Part shown: positions 48,400 to 60,450 of the stretch, one piece after another
Layout: each line of letters starts with the position of its first letter
Position numbering within the stretch: the first letter of the stretch is position 1
Assembly (NCBI GenBank): GCA_024036415.1
Contig: JAMWET010000473.1
Span: forward strand, 346,001-410,000
DNA: 64,000 nucleotides
From: Prochilodus magdalenae
Taxonomy: Eukaryota; Chordata; Actinopteri; Characiformes; Prochilodontidae
Direction of reading: 5' to 3'
Notes under the pieces: model-generated
The model's input: only the letters and a program-made list of their open reading frames with translations
The model's database searches: none
Told to the model about the DNA's origin: nothing
Translations under genes and position numbers: made by a program

Positions 48400-50700
48400 C
48401 GCACTGACATGTGATACCGGCGCTAATGGACGGCAGGGCCTGTTAGCATTTCATTAGTGAAGAGTGAGCTATCAGCATGTGGGCAGGCTGCGAGGTGAGC
48501 TGACGGCTCCCCCTGACCTGCCTATTGATCCGGCAGCCTCATTAAGGCCCCTCATCCAGTGGCTTTCACGGCAATGCACCCATCAGCGAGCTCACCGCAG
48601 TGTAAGCCAGGGGGGACGGTGAAAAATGAACAAACGCAGCCATACAGCCAGCTACGTTCTGTATGCAAACATGAGGGCGGTGGTTTTTAAAAGCTTTAAT
48701 CATGGCGGGGTTCTGAGGGCCGTGTGCCTTCCCTTCCCTGAAAGCCTGTTTTATTAATGGAGTCCTGAGCGCGTGCGGCCTGGAGAGAATGGGGGATTGA
48801 GGAGGAACAAAGGACGCCCATCCAGTCCCAGGGTGGGCATCGTAAAACACTTCATTAAAAGACTTCCTTCTTAATGGAGGAGTGCAGACAGTTCTAGCTC
48901 TCTGTTCTAAACTCCTTTTATTTGATGTGTGTGTCCCAAATGCAATTGTATTCATTAGTAATGAATTTAGAGGACAGCGGCGGCGGGCTTCCTTGTTAAG
49001 ATGCAAATGCTCTGATGTAGCAGTTAAAAAAGTTTAGCATGATTTTGCCGAGCGGCTTGAACTCCAGATTTGTCAGTGACTAACTGTGGGGATGACCTGA
49101 ATTGACTTCCTTTGATTTTGTGTTGCCTCAAGCTTCGCCGGCACTCTTGGTCACCACCCTTGCCTTTTAAAGATAATTGTGGCACAAAGAAAGACAAACA
49201 AGCTGCTGTGATTGGCTGTTCTCATCCATGTGACATGGCGGCGCCAGTCTCGGCCCTCGCTTTGTCGGAGCGGTGCGAGCCTACCGGCTAATTGCACTCG
49301 TTAGCAGCTAGTGTTCACACCCTCGCTGTTCTCTGCAATTAAGAAATGTTATGAGGCAGAATAACGCGGTGGGTCAAAGAGATAAAAAGGGGCTAATTAA
49401 TGCTCACTTAAATTAACGATTTCTCGTTTCAGAGGCACTAAAACGGCCTTTTCCGTGTCGAGTTACACCGTTTGTGGCGTCCTTTTGTAAGAAGCGGGAG
49501 CGCATGGCTCGGAAATCAAAAGCTATTGTTACTTGACAGGCGCTACCTTTCCAGTGATTGCCTGTGTTATTAATTTGTGGGATGAGTGTTGCCGTGACAA
49601 GCCCGAAACGATGGGGCTGCATTAAAGGCGCGCCGTTATGAATGACACTCAAGACTAATGAATATGAATACATTTATAAAAATAGGCATGGAGCTCTTCT
49701 GACTGGGAGATTGGGAGTGACAGTCACACTGACTAGGCCGGACTGATGGGAGAGCGGGTCGCGCCACTGGAGATAGAGATGCATGGCCCTTTTTTTATCT
49801 CCTCTTTTTTTTTTTCGCTTGTCAGTAGCAGCAAATCCTGAGTGCGTCTTTGACCCTACCTTCCAAACCCCTTTCGACCCGGGATAACTCCTACCACTTC
49901 ATTATTAATGCTTGGCTATTGAGCTGTTATAGATTGCCATGTTTACTCTTTGTTCACCCAGTAATTTAAGAAGACGAGACGCTTCATTTTTCATGCTGCA
50001 TTTGAATTACACCTGAAACATCTTGGCATTTTTAATGACTGATGCTGGCAAAAATAAGACACAAGCTGCAGCAGCTCATTTGCATCTCCCCAAACTACAG
50101 CTGTATCAATCAGCCATGTGGAGCGTTTTGGAGCTTGAACAATAGATCACCAGTTTCCTCTTCCATGGCTCGTCTGACATTTATGTTCATAACCATTATC
50201 TAATATTGCTCTCCCTTTGACAGCATATTAATTCAAATGGTTGCGGAATGACAGGGCATTTATTGATATTAGTCTACAAATGGACGTAAATCGTTTTAAC
50301 TCATAGACAATGGCCATAATGTCTCTAATGTATGGAAAAAACTGATATTATTCTTTCCTGTACTTTCAGTTTTTATGTCTATACGGTGGAAAAATAATAA
50401 CAAACGACTGGACCATGCTTCACTTATCTTTGTGCGTTTATACTTTAGAAGTATTATCAACAATTTGCACTCTTCATGGAACTCATCTACGTATAGACGT
50501 GGGCACGCTCGCCAAGCCCTTCGTATTAGAGATAGCCTTTGCAGGCGGCAGTTTGTAGTCCTCTGGTAATCAACATTAAATGGCTTTTCCTCTCCTCAGA
50601 GAGCATGGAGTCACTGAGTAAATTCTGCTGGGAGCTCAGATAAGAAGAGATCACAAAACACAAGTATGCAAATGAGCTCATCTGGCTCTCTCTAGGCAGC
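48400..50700. promoter_or_regulatory. Repeat-poor intronic stretch with POU octamers, candidate enhancer cluster
   Basis: No transposon ends or coding remnants are visible over 2.3 kb, unlike the flanks. Three perfect octamer motifs (ATGCAAAT or its inverse) lie at 49001-49008, 50078-50085 and 50666-50673, along with TTAATTA-type and ACAAACAA-type sites. A 146-codon minus frame (48,566-49,006) is not recognised. Five other octamers occur elsewhere in the window, so the clustering is modest. An enhancer role is inferred only. Confidence 0.35.
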
Positions 50701-52302
50701 CGTTTTAATTGATTAATTGTAGATGTTTATTTGATCGGTCGCGGTTTAGTAAACCAAGACGTTATTTGTCAAGCTGTTCTGCATGGGAGCATAATTGTTG
50801 CGAGTGCATATATATGCATAAATATATGCTCCTTCTCCAGCGATACTTCTTGCCTGCTTCGTCTCACGTTGTGTCGGATGTCCCGTGTAATTGTTCCACT
50901 CCCTTCGCAGCTTAACAAAGCCCACAAGGCCAGAATCTGAAGGTCCTGCAAGAGCAGTAAAATGGCAAATACCGTGTAGTAATGTGTGTTAACAGCACAT
51001 AACTCAAAGGAAGTCATCTTCTGAGGATTGCAGCGATGTTGTGGAGGACATCCAGCTTTTAGAGGACTTGAAAATCCAACACGCTTTTTTCCCCCAGACT
51101 TGTACACTTGTAGAAGCCCTTTTTGGATGTTCCCACTTCAAGTGCACTACAAAATACGGCAGGCAATGTGCACAGACTGCAGTTTTGATCTGAAAAGTAC
51201 ACCAGCCAATGGTCTGTCCAAGTGTAACTACATATTAGTGGGTGGGCAATACCAATATTGTGATGTCTTGGCAGAGGGGGAAATCCAGGAAGCATAGCAC
51301 TTTAAGTGAATGTTCCTGTATTGAACACGGCAGCAGGGGAGAAACCCTCAGCCCAGAGCTGTTGAAACGACCAGGATAGCAGGCAGCCCATTTTGCCATT
51401 CAGTTCAACTTGATGGTGGGCACAAACACTGTACTACTACTCCACAGCCCAGCATAGCATAACAGAATAGCTTAAATAACACATTTACACAACTATTTAC
51501 AAGATTAAACTTTCTAAGAGAGCAAGTCTGGCACGCCCGTGGCTTTCAGCGCATTGCTGCATTGCATGGCCGAATGAGCCTGCAGGAGGACGGACAGTAC
51601 AAAATCATCATGATGATGTAATGACAAATTATGCCATGCAATGTCTCAATAAACTGAGCATATCATGGGCATCATTATATAATAATAATAATAATAATAA
51701 TAAAATACACTGATCAGCTGCATGTTTCATTACAAAGAGGATGTAATTAGTCCTGTTTAATTGGAAATGCTGAACAAAATCGCTATATTAATTGTTTAAT
51801 AGTCTTTTCTAAATGTGGCATTGCTCTTTCTTTTTTGCTTGTTCCTACTGATCAAACATCAGAAACACTACACAGTAGAGATTCACAGATTCCAATTCCA
51901 GTTTTAACAGCCAAATTGGCCAATTCATTGACCTTAACGATGATACACTCATTGAATAGGCTTAAAAGAACACTAGAAAAACATATTGGCACAGTTCCAG
52001 TGTTTTCTGTAACCCATAATTCAATTGATTGTAAGATTACATTGAAAATAATCATGTTTTTTCTTGTTGAGTGATGCATAAATATTCTGCAGCACTTTGC
52101 TGCAAACATACAGGCAGCATTGATATACAGCACAAGGGCTCTTCCCTATGTCACATTATTTACATCATAAGAGCAACCCAGATCAGGCAAATCAATCTTC
52201 ATTTTGTGATCCTGTGTGATTCCAGTCGTGGATCCCCACGAAGTAACATAATGCATTTCATGTATCAACTATCATGATGTTATATATTTGGCAAATGGCC
52301 AA
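50701..52302. other. Intron spacer with one microsatellite
   Basis: An (ATA)n run lies at 51,679-51,703. Overlapping frames of 112 and 89 codons on opposite strands near 50,769-51,297 are unrecognised. Confidence 0.5.
51679..51703 (+). repeat. (ATA)n microsatellite
   Basis: About eight ATA units. Confidence 0.85.
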
Positions 52303-52845
52303 CATTTGCTATTGGGCCAAATGTATGTGGAGACCTGACACTTAACCATCACTCTCCTCATACTCTGTAATAGCCCCCACTCCTCTGGAAAGACTTTTTA
52401 CAGGAGTTTGGAGCGTGTTTGTAGGACTGTGTGCTGATTTAATCATTGATGCTCATTTGATGTTCCAGGACATCTCAGTGTTCAGTATGGTTCTTACTTT
52501 GCACAGTGGTATAGTAATGCTGCAACAGATAAAGGACATTCATCATTTTCAGAACATAAGGTGCCAAGCCCAAACCCTGACAAACAGCCACAGACCATTA
52601 GTCCTCCTCCACCAAACTTTACTATTGGCACTATACATTCCCAAAGTAAAAAAATCCTATGGCAATGCCATCTTTTAAAACACTGAGCTTTTCAGTGTGA
52701 CCAGTTCCTTTGCCAGTGTTTGGTTGTTTGGATATGTGCTTGATTTTATGCATTTACTTAACAATGGATGTCACTGAAACACCCCTGCTAAATAGTTATT
52801 TACTAAAGAATAAATACATTTTTAGTTATGTTCTTCACCATGATA
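52303..52845 (-). mobile_element. Tc1/mariner remnant of a third family, inverse orientation
   Basis: Blocks CTCCTCTGGAAAGACTTTTT, GGTGCCAAGCCCAAACCCTG, CTCCTCCACCAAACTTTACT and GTGCTTGATTTTATGCAT follow the order of a Tc1-type transposon common in fish, read on its non-coding strand. TTGGGCCAAATGTATGTGGA lies near the left end. Large deletions remove most transposase sequence and no frame survives. Confidence 0.65.
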
Positions 52846-53639
52846 AAAAAGTCAGCCCTGAGTTCAGCCCTAAACAAGTTGTAGGTGCATTTTGGATGAC
52901 ATTTAGTTTAAAACATTCCAAAATTAACTAAGATTACCAACCGAATATAAAGAATAAACAGTACTGACAATAGGTCATGTGTATTTTATATGACATAAGA
53001 TTTCTATCTATCATCTGTGAAGAGATCTCCACTATAGTTAGCATGCTAACCACCAAGCCCTGGCCTATGCTGTTTCATAATGCCGCAAGAGGTACTGTTG
53101 ACTTACTGTAGTGTCAAGCCTGCTCACTGAGAGGATGAAGAAGTAGCACTGGCCTGAAAGCATATCCTAACCTCTTGTCTTGCATGTTGAAGGTCCTGCT
53201 TCTGGTCAGTTCATATATGGACAGGTACCCAATGTAAGGAACACAGCTGAAGCTCAAGTGGCCATTATCACCACTATTGCTCACTCACGGCAGGAACACA
53301 CATTTGGCAGCAAAACACAAGTTAACATCGGCCCTGCTTTCCACCACCGGAGAAGCTCCTGGTGAGTAAAAAGTCTGATGCTGTATTGTTTCTTTTGGAC
53401 TGGTAAGGAATGAAGGAGGTGAGAAGGAGAGACATTTCCATGTGGACCCCACAGCTTTGCCTCCTCTTTGTTTGGAGTATTAATTTGAAATTGCTACTTT
53501 CACCTAGATATTGAACATGGAACTAAGATCAATCTAGTGCTGGGACTGGAGCACACTTTTTCCAAACACTCTTTTGAAATCCTTTGAATTTAAACAGGCT
53601 TGTTATTGGCCCTTTCAACACATCAGGTAGAATAAAAAA
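52846..53639. other. Intron spacer without recognised features
   Basis: Nothing supportable was seen. Confidence 0.5.
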
Positions 53640-54600
53640 GGCTGCAACTGCAAGTGTTATGATTTCAAGGCGTATAGACTTGTAAATCGTGACACATTTA
53701 GCAGCATTTCAATGAAAGTGCACTAATAGATGCAACAAGCGAAGAGATGAAAGCCTTGTTGTTGTCTAGACATGTTGTTCTGGTGGTGTAGTTTTTTTTT
53801 TTTTTCGGGAGTGCGAGATCTGATCATAACCGATTCAGGCTGGGAGGAGATTTGAAAAAAGTGTGCTTATCATCCGTTTCCCCGGCTTGTTTGGTAGACC
53901 TACTTTGTGTGTGTGTGTGTGTGAGTGTGTATGTGTGAGTGTGTGCCCTTTATCAGTGTGTGCTGCTGCGAGTGTGTGCGCACGCGTGTGTGTGTGCATA
54001 GGCACAGTAGGCAGAGGCGTGAAAAACAGCACCGTGTGATTGAACGACTCCATTGAAATGTCAAGAGTCATCAAGCACCATTCAATCACAATCAGGCCTA
54101 ACTCTCCTTGTAGTATATTCTCCAAAGCCGTGCGACGCACCGTGGCTGCTTTTTCTGATTTAGCCCTACTTGACTTTGCAACAAGGTTTGTCTTGCCGGG
54201 CTCAGGAGCCGGGGCCATTCATGCTCTGTCCCCAGGGTCAAGGGTCAATTAAAGCTTATTGAATAATGGATGGAACGAAATAACAAGCTGCTAGGTGGGA
54301 ACTGCTTCATGTCTGTTTCTCTTTCTGTCTCTCTGATTGGTGGGTGAGGCCCCTGCATGAGCCTGTAATGTCCTGTATATATGCAGGGATTCATATTGCA
54401 GTCACAGCCATGCAGGCTAAAATTGGTGGTTGAAGATGAAGTTGAAATTGGAAAATGGTTATCATGTCTGCATGAGGAAACCCATTTGAATTTGTGGGGA
54501 AAAGCGAGACCCAGCTGCGTGCTGGGAAGAGGGATTTGTGAGAGCTGTTTTCTCTAGGCTTCAGTCCGAGGTGGGTCCAGTCTAAAGACTGATATATCAT
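53640..54600. promoter_or_regulatory. Repeat-poor stretch, candidate conserved non-coding DNA
   Basis: Outside the GT microsatellite the sequence shows no transposon features and has balanced composition. A 127-codon minus frame (53,835-54,218) owes its length partly to the GT run (poly Thr-His) and is not a gene. Regulatory role is speculative. Confidence 0.22.
53905..53997 (+). repeat. (GT)n microsatellite, interrupted
   Basis: A run of GT units with AGT and ATGT breaks, then GCGCACGCGTGTGTGTGTG. This alternating purine-pyrimidine DNA can adopt Z-form. Confidence 0.88.
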
Positions 54601-55127
54601 ATTTTTTCACTTTGAGTTCACAGTTTTGTCCCGTGTTCTTGTTTTTTTCTTTTTTCTGCTTTTCTTTACTCCTCTGGACAACCAACCATTTCACACGCTT
54701 ATTTACTCGTTTCTAAATATCAAGCTCAGGAAAAGACTCCGCACCAAGCACATAAATTATTATAAATTAGGCTAGAATGAATGTAAATATAGGCTATTCT
54801 ACTCTACTTCATGGAGAGCCTACCAGGCCTGCGCATAATTTAGCATTTCATGTTTAAAAAACTGACACAATGATTTCAGAGACTTTCAGATGTGCAGGTG
54901 TTACTGAACACAAAGTGAAGCAAGAACCCTCTGACTTTAGAAACGAAAAGGCTCTGGACAACATAGGGAGATGTTTTCAATAGCAAACAAACCAAAATAC
55001 TGACTGTTTATCAAGATAGATTTGATCCTTGGCAGTATAGCAGACTACCCATTGCAGTGTGAGCATCCATTGTGAACTGAAGTGATAGGTACTGTCAGCG
55101 AATAACTGACTTCAGTCTGCACTCTTA
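54601..55127. other. Intron spacer without recognised features
   Basis: Poly-pyrimidine and AT-rich DNA without exon or repeat boundaries. Confidence 0.5.
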
Positions 55128-55302
55128 AAAATAAAGGTGCCAAAAGGGGTTTCCAAGCAATGTCACCTTTGAAGAACCTCTAAAGAACCTGTCAATGGAT
55201 GGTTCTTTAGAAGCCTCGTTGTAAAAGAGATGTTCGAGTGTGAAGAACCTTTAACCTTTTGAAAGCCTCAGGAACTTTCAAGAACTTTTTAAAGAGTGTA
55301 GA
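55128..55302. repeat. MITE with terminal inverted repeats (CACTCTTAAAAA type)
   Basis: The left end CACTCTTAAAAATAAAGGTG faces the inverse right end (CACTCTTTAAAAAGTTCTTG read on the minus strand). The interior holds repeated AAGAACC/GGTTCTT blocks. At about 175 bp and without coding, it fits a widespread fish MITE. Confidence 0.65.
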
Positions 55303-56272
55303 AGTAAGCAGAGGGAAATCGTATCGTCTTTTCATCAGATCCAACTGATGCTGAGAAGAAACTACAGAAAAATGAAGGAACCCTCTTTCTAAAGTGTCTT
55401 TGCTTTAAGAAGAGGCTGTGGATTAAACCATAAAATGTATAGAATGCAGTGAAAGGTGCAAACTGCCCATGATCTAGGTATCTATGCAGGCAGCAGATGA
55501 AGCCAGAAAGGATGGAATTGGAACTGACAAGCCTGAGACAGCCGACACTTTTACAATAATACAAGTCTCTCACAAAGAAAACCCCAGCAAGTGTGGTGTC
55601 ACTGAAATGTCACTAACTGAGGTCTACAGAATAGCTTTAAGCCAAACCAGTGCTGTTAGGGTCATAATGCTTTATGCAGAAACAGTCAGATCTGGATTCT
55701 CCTATTTTAGTGGATCCAGTGTCAAATTCACATGTAGCATACATTCATGCTGTCTTGAATGCATGACATTGACTTTGAAACCAATTGTTCATTTTGTCAG
55801 GTCCACTTGCCACTTGCAATTCATTTGTTCACTCAGGGACAGGTTCAGAAGCATTATCGATGTTGCTGAATGCTACCGCAGCTTGTGTGCAATTACATAT
55901 TTCCACCAGAGATGCTCAGGTCAAGAAAAATGCTAAAGTCCTAAGATATGCTAATGTGATGTATAGCACCACATTTCCCCTTTTACACCAATTAAATTTG
56001 CCAGACAGTGACTGTAGAAACATATGCATGATGCACTTATATGTGATCTGTGTGTGCTTTATACGGCACATAAAAAACAGGATTTTGGTTTGGACCTGCT
56101 TGCCTTTCTTTTCTGTACGGTGAAATACATGCATCTGGCATATTCAGCCTTCCGATGCCCTGAACACAGCATTATTGAACCACCCGAAATCATCTTAGTA
56201 AGTCCAGCATCTATCAGTGAGGTGTATAAGGTGATATTTTGTGTTTTTGTAAAAAAAAATGAAATGTTTTAA
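55303..56272. other. Intron spacer with long but unrecognised frames
   Basis: A 150-codon + frame (55,484-55,936) and a 112-codon + frame (55,785-56,123) overlap in different phases. Neither translation shows a domain, signal peptide or splice framework that I can recognise. Confidence 0.45.
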
Positions 56273-56296
56273 AAAGTTAGAAAGTTAGAAAGTTAG
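56273..56296 (+). repeat. Short tandem repeat, AAAGTTAG x 3
   Basis: Three exact 8-bp units. Confidence 0.9.
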
Positions 56297-56404
56297 AAGC
56301 CCAGGAGCTGTCACCATCAGAACACAATGAAACAGCATAAAATGGAATTAGAATAAATAAAATGGAAGTGAAAAGAGTGTGCTGCAGTATAGAATAGCTG
56401 TCAT

Positions 56405-56540
56405 AACAAAACCTCATTTTATGGCTTTTAGTTTTTTAAATCATTTGGAAACAACAGCTTCCCGTTATGCAGTGTGAACATTTTATGACAAATGGGACAG
56501 TAGAAATGACTAAATTGTCCTGCATTAATCATGCACATCT
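56405..56540 (+). repeat. Unnamed interspersed repeat family, copy 3 (diverged)
   Basis: TCATTTGGAAACAACAGCTT, CAGTGTGAACATTTTATGAC and AAATGGGACAGTAGAAATGA parallel the blocks at 13,180 and 14,610. More decayed than the other two. Confidence 0.5.
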
Positions 56541-57129
56541 TTTACTACTATAAAGTTATGACAACGAGTAAGAAGGCTATCCTAATTTGAATTGTTCTCA
56601 AAGCAAATTTACCCAGACACAGCTGATTGGATGAATTTGGAGTCAGCATTTTGCTTCTTTAACTTAGAACTGGAGTACAGATGCTAATGTTGCTAGCAAA
56701 CACTAAAGTTTATTAGTCGTAATTCATATAGCCTGTTTTTGTTAAGGTACAGGGCGGAGCTTCTTTAGTCCATTTAAACCACATCCAGATCATCATTAAG
56801 GTCCTGCAGACTTCTTAACATAAGTACAAGGTAAGCAGTTTAGGTGACTATTGAGCTGTAGTGGTTGTTGCCAATGCTAACCTCTCAGCACCAGTTCGAA
56901 ACTTAATAAACAAAACTTGCACCTCAAATATATTCTGGCTGAGCAGCTACACCGGGGGTATGTGGGAAAGTGGATACATTCTTATGAGAACTTTTCCTTT
57001 AAGTACATATAGCTAAATATAGTTGGTAGGTGAACTAATGTGGCTGAACTAATGAGTCCATCATGCAAGCAGACATCTCAGACATCTGTGTATGCTCAAG
57101 TTGTTGCTGCTTTGCTAGTGGACTAGTGC
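56541..57129. other. Intron spacer without recognised features
   Basis: Nothing supportable was seen. Confidence 0.5.
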
Positions 57130-57720
57130 CAAGATTTATTTGGTATCTTTTAAAATTCAGCATCGCTTCCTGGTCCGAACTGCTTGATGATTCAGAGATA
57201 AAGAGTCAGGCTAATACTGCATAATGCACTGCCGCTTGATAAAGCTGAGCAGTGACCGCCAGCTTGTTCTATGAAATTTCTTCACTTCAGGCTATGGTGG
57301 CTTATTTATGGCCTTGCTGTTCAGGGTCTCATCAGGATGCCCAATGATAGTCAGAAAATTACTGCTTATTGGAAATCAATAAATTTCATAATAATCTGCG
57401 GTTAATGAAGCCGCCTGATGTTCCTCATCACTCACTCGGTGCTCCCGTATTGCCCCTTAGAGTGTATGTTTTTGTGGTTTTGAGGGTTCTACAGTATTTC
57501 AAGGATATTGCTAGGGCGAAAGCTGTAGCAGTTGGCTGCGGTCTTTCCATTTAACTCCCACTGTGTGTGAAATGCAGTGCGCTGCAGCAGCTATCGGCTT
57601 ATTGATTGTGATCACAAGGCAGTAATTTGCCTGGACTTGCAGGGACATGATTAAAGATCCTCTGCCCAGCAGAGGTGGCTTGAGTTGATGCTGGGTGTGA
57701 CATTAAGATACACAGTTCAG
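57130..57720. promoter_or_regulatory. Repeat-poor stretch, candidate conserved non-coding DNA
   Basis: No repeat or transposon feature is visible. Sites such as TCAATAAATTTCATAATAAT and CTTATTGATTGTGATCAC resemble homeobox-type targets. Candidate only. Confidence 0.2.
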
Positions 57721-58041
57721 CAGAGAGACTAAAAGGTGCGTGAATGTTGTTTGTGTGTGTGTGTCTGTATGTGTGTTACATTTCCAGGACAAAGGTGTTT
57801 TGATTTTGTGGGATATCCATTGAAAGACAATGCCAGCCTCAAAAACAAAGGTAGTGGTCCTGACTTTCAAAAGTGCTTATTACAAAAGCTAATTTGCTAA
57901 GGTTAAAGTTAGGTTCTGGTTCAACCTCCTATATGTAATAAGAATCAGTTAAATGGGCATATATACATCATATGTGTTGAAAAAAATGGAAAGCATAATG
58001 AGTACATATCTACTTGGCATTAAATAACAAGATTGAATGTT

Positions 58042-58046
<5 letters not shown>

Positions 58047-58103
<57 letters not shown>

Positions 58104-58104
58104 T
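58047..58104 (+). repeat. (ATT)n microsatellite, about 19 units
   Basis: A pure ATT run of 58 bp, likely polymorphic in length. Confidence 0.93.
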
Positions 58105-58490
58105 TCATTTTAAGCTATTTTGTTAGTCCATTCACCATGAAATGTAGGATTGAAGGACTAATCAGTCACACCAGATAGGTACTGGACAAAAACTGTTAGC
58201 ATATAATGAGATTTTGTAAAGGATAACAGTTTAGGAATAATGTCACAGTCAGATCCATAAGTAGTTAGACTTTAACACAATGGAATGTGGCATGAAATGT
58301 GAAATGTGTAAAATGTGTTTAACATTTCTAATTTATAGAATTTTACTAACCTTTAGTATTTAACGTATCATTGGTCTAAAATCAATGTCAATCAATCAAG
58401 TCTTCATAAGTGTAAATACAGAGGGTTTACCTAAAGATGCAAAACCACTGACTCTAGAAATGAAAGATAGGATCACACTTCACATAGACT

Positions 58491-58491
<1 letters not shown>

Positions 58492-58585
<94 letters not shown>

Positions 58586-58634
58586 GGATGGATGGATAAA
58601 TGGATAGATGGATGGATGGATAGATAGATAGATA
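58492..58634 (+). repeat. (GATA)n microsatellite
   Basis: About 23 nearly pure GATA units (58492-58584), followed by mixed GATG/GATA units to 58634. It abuts TACTTTATTGATC. Confidence 0.95.
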
Positions 58635-58662
58635 CTTTATTGATCTAAGAGGGAAAACATCC
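58585..58662 (-). mobile_element. Probable LINE 3' terminus joined to the GATA run
   Basis: On the minus strand the sequence reads GATCAATAAAGTATCTATC and continues into TATC units. This is a familiar ending of fish non-LTR retrotransposons (AATAAA signal plus short tandem tail). The element is extremely truncated, and the tail has probably expanded into the microsatellite. Confidence 0.5.
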
Positions 58663-59226
58663 AGAATAATAACATGCCTGCCCAGTTCCTGGAACAAGCT
58701 TCTTTGGCCAAAGGAAACCAAAAATAACTTGTACCAGAATGATGGGAAGAAAAGAGTATGGAGAAGGAGAGGAAGCACTCAGGAGCCGAAGCATACCACA
58801 TCGCCTGTCAAACATGGTGGAGGCAGTGCTATGGCATAGGCATATATGGCTGCTAATGGAACTGGGTCACTGGCGTTTACTGATGATGTGGCTGCTGACA
58901 GACTTAGCAGGATGAATTTTGAAGTGTGTAGGGCTATACTTTCTTCTCAGATTCAGTGGTGCTGCACAGAACAGATGGATAATGACCCAAAACAAACCAC
59001 AAAAAGCAACCCAAGGTAAAAAATGGAATGTTCTTAAATGTTAGTCACCTGATCTCCATCCAATTCAGTGTGCTTTCGGTTACTGAATGTATAAAGTCTT
59101 ATAAATAACCAGTAACTGATGTGCATTAGTTTCAGACTTCAGGAACTTGTTGACTATAAAAGATTTGCATTCAACTATTAAAGATCATTATTATGTATTG
59201 TTTGTCCAATTACTTATGATCCTGTA

Positions 59227-59649
59227 AAAATAGAGGAACTATAAATAATGACTGTAAGACCCCAATAGCTTAATGCAACATTGTTGTTTAACTAAACACC
59301 TACACTTCACTCACATCTTTGACCTTTTAAATCCATTGTGAAGGTATACTTATTTTCTACAGGGAAACAAACATGACATTTGTCTGCAGTTATAGTGCAG
59401 ATTTTTAGTTTCTTTTTATTCTTTTTATTAAAAGACATTTTTACTTTTAAGTACCCAGAATGACACATTGTAAAAGCTATAGAATGCGGTCATGATAAAT
59501 TTAACATCTCCAAAGCCTCATATATGAAAAGGGGTGATTAAAACTTGAGGCCGATAACAATTTCTGTTGATAGATAATTACAGTATATCGTTTATCAACC
59601 TTGTGGTGTTGTCCTGGTATTTAGTTTATAGTTTGTATGACCTTGAACT
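59227..59649. other. Intron spacer without recognised features
   Basis: AT-rich, nothing recognised. Confidence 0.5.
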
Positions 59650-60450
59650 ATCAGTTTCTAACTGTGTATAAGTGAGCTTTTATCTGTTGTGCACTCGTCT
59701 TGTTCTCAGCCTATAGCAGACTAAAGATCCACTGGCACTTATAGTGATCCGCACAGCCTTTAAGTCCAATGTGTCTCAATGGCCTCTTAGATAACAAAGC
59801 GTCCTCAATAGGCTTCACTTGTGGCAATGTCAGTAGTAACAGATCCGCCAGTGTTGTAGAGGAGTGGTGTATTAGAAAGAGGAGAGTTAGAGAGAGTGAG
59901 GGCGAGCCAGAGTGGATATCTGCAGGATACCTGCCAACCCTAGCTCTAATTAGGTAGATCTTATGGAGTGGGGGGTGACAGTGGTTGAAATGAGCCCCAT
60001 GTGAGAAGCTTGTTAGGGTAAGAGATGATGCTATCTCAGGCCTGTTGGTTTTGAGGTATATTTGCTGGCTGTGGGAGAGTGTGTGAGGTGAGAATCTGCT
60101 GAGAGCAGGTGGTGCTGATAGCCCTCTCTCTCCATACACACTTCATTACACCTTAGGGCTCCGCAAGCCTGGCCGTCCACCCATGGAGGAGCGGCGAACC
60201 GCTGTAGCAACAAAGAAGCTTGCTTACTGTGTACGCCTTACGTGTCTTTCTCTTCTCTGCTAACTTCGGTGTCTCTCTGGACTTGATTAAAGGGGGGAGT
60301 GAAAGATGGTTTCATTCATTCTCAACAGATTCTCAACAGATATATTTTTCAAGCAGCTCCGTGGTAGCCATTGACCTTTTACATGTCCAGCGTTGAAGGG
60401 TTGGTTTCGATTCAGAGACGATTCCATTCAGTGCTCCACTGCTTGGAAAC
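59650..60450. promoter_or_regulatory. Repeat-poor stretch, candidate conserved non-coding DNA
   Basis: There are no transposon signs and GC is moderately raised. A 142-codon minus frame (59,711-60,139) is open but unrecognised and has no flanking splice signals that I trust. Confidence 0.22.

Larger units (their letters stand above)
58246..59226 (+). mobile_element. Tc1/mariner element of a second family with broken transposase
   Basis: The left end CAGTCAGATCCATAAGTAG is the inverse of the right end GTCCAATTACTTATGATCCTG (allowing mismatches). The + strand encodes Tc1-type transposase pieces in one frame: KHGGGSAMA at 58,810, ANGTGSLAFTDDV, and MDNDPKQTTKS at 58975, around the second and third catalytic residues. 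A TAG stop at 58837 breaks the frame where this family usually has Trp. A GATA microsatellite with a LINE-like terminus interrupts the 5' half. It is inactive. Confidence 0.8.

Noticed and set aside
58473..58778. 101-codon minus frame rich in Leu-Ser-Ile-Tyr
   Set aside because: It is a reading of the GATA microsatellite.
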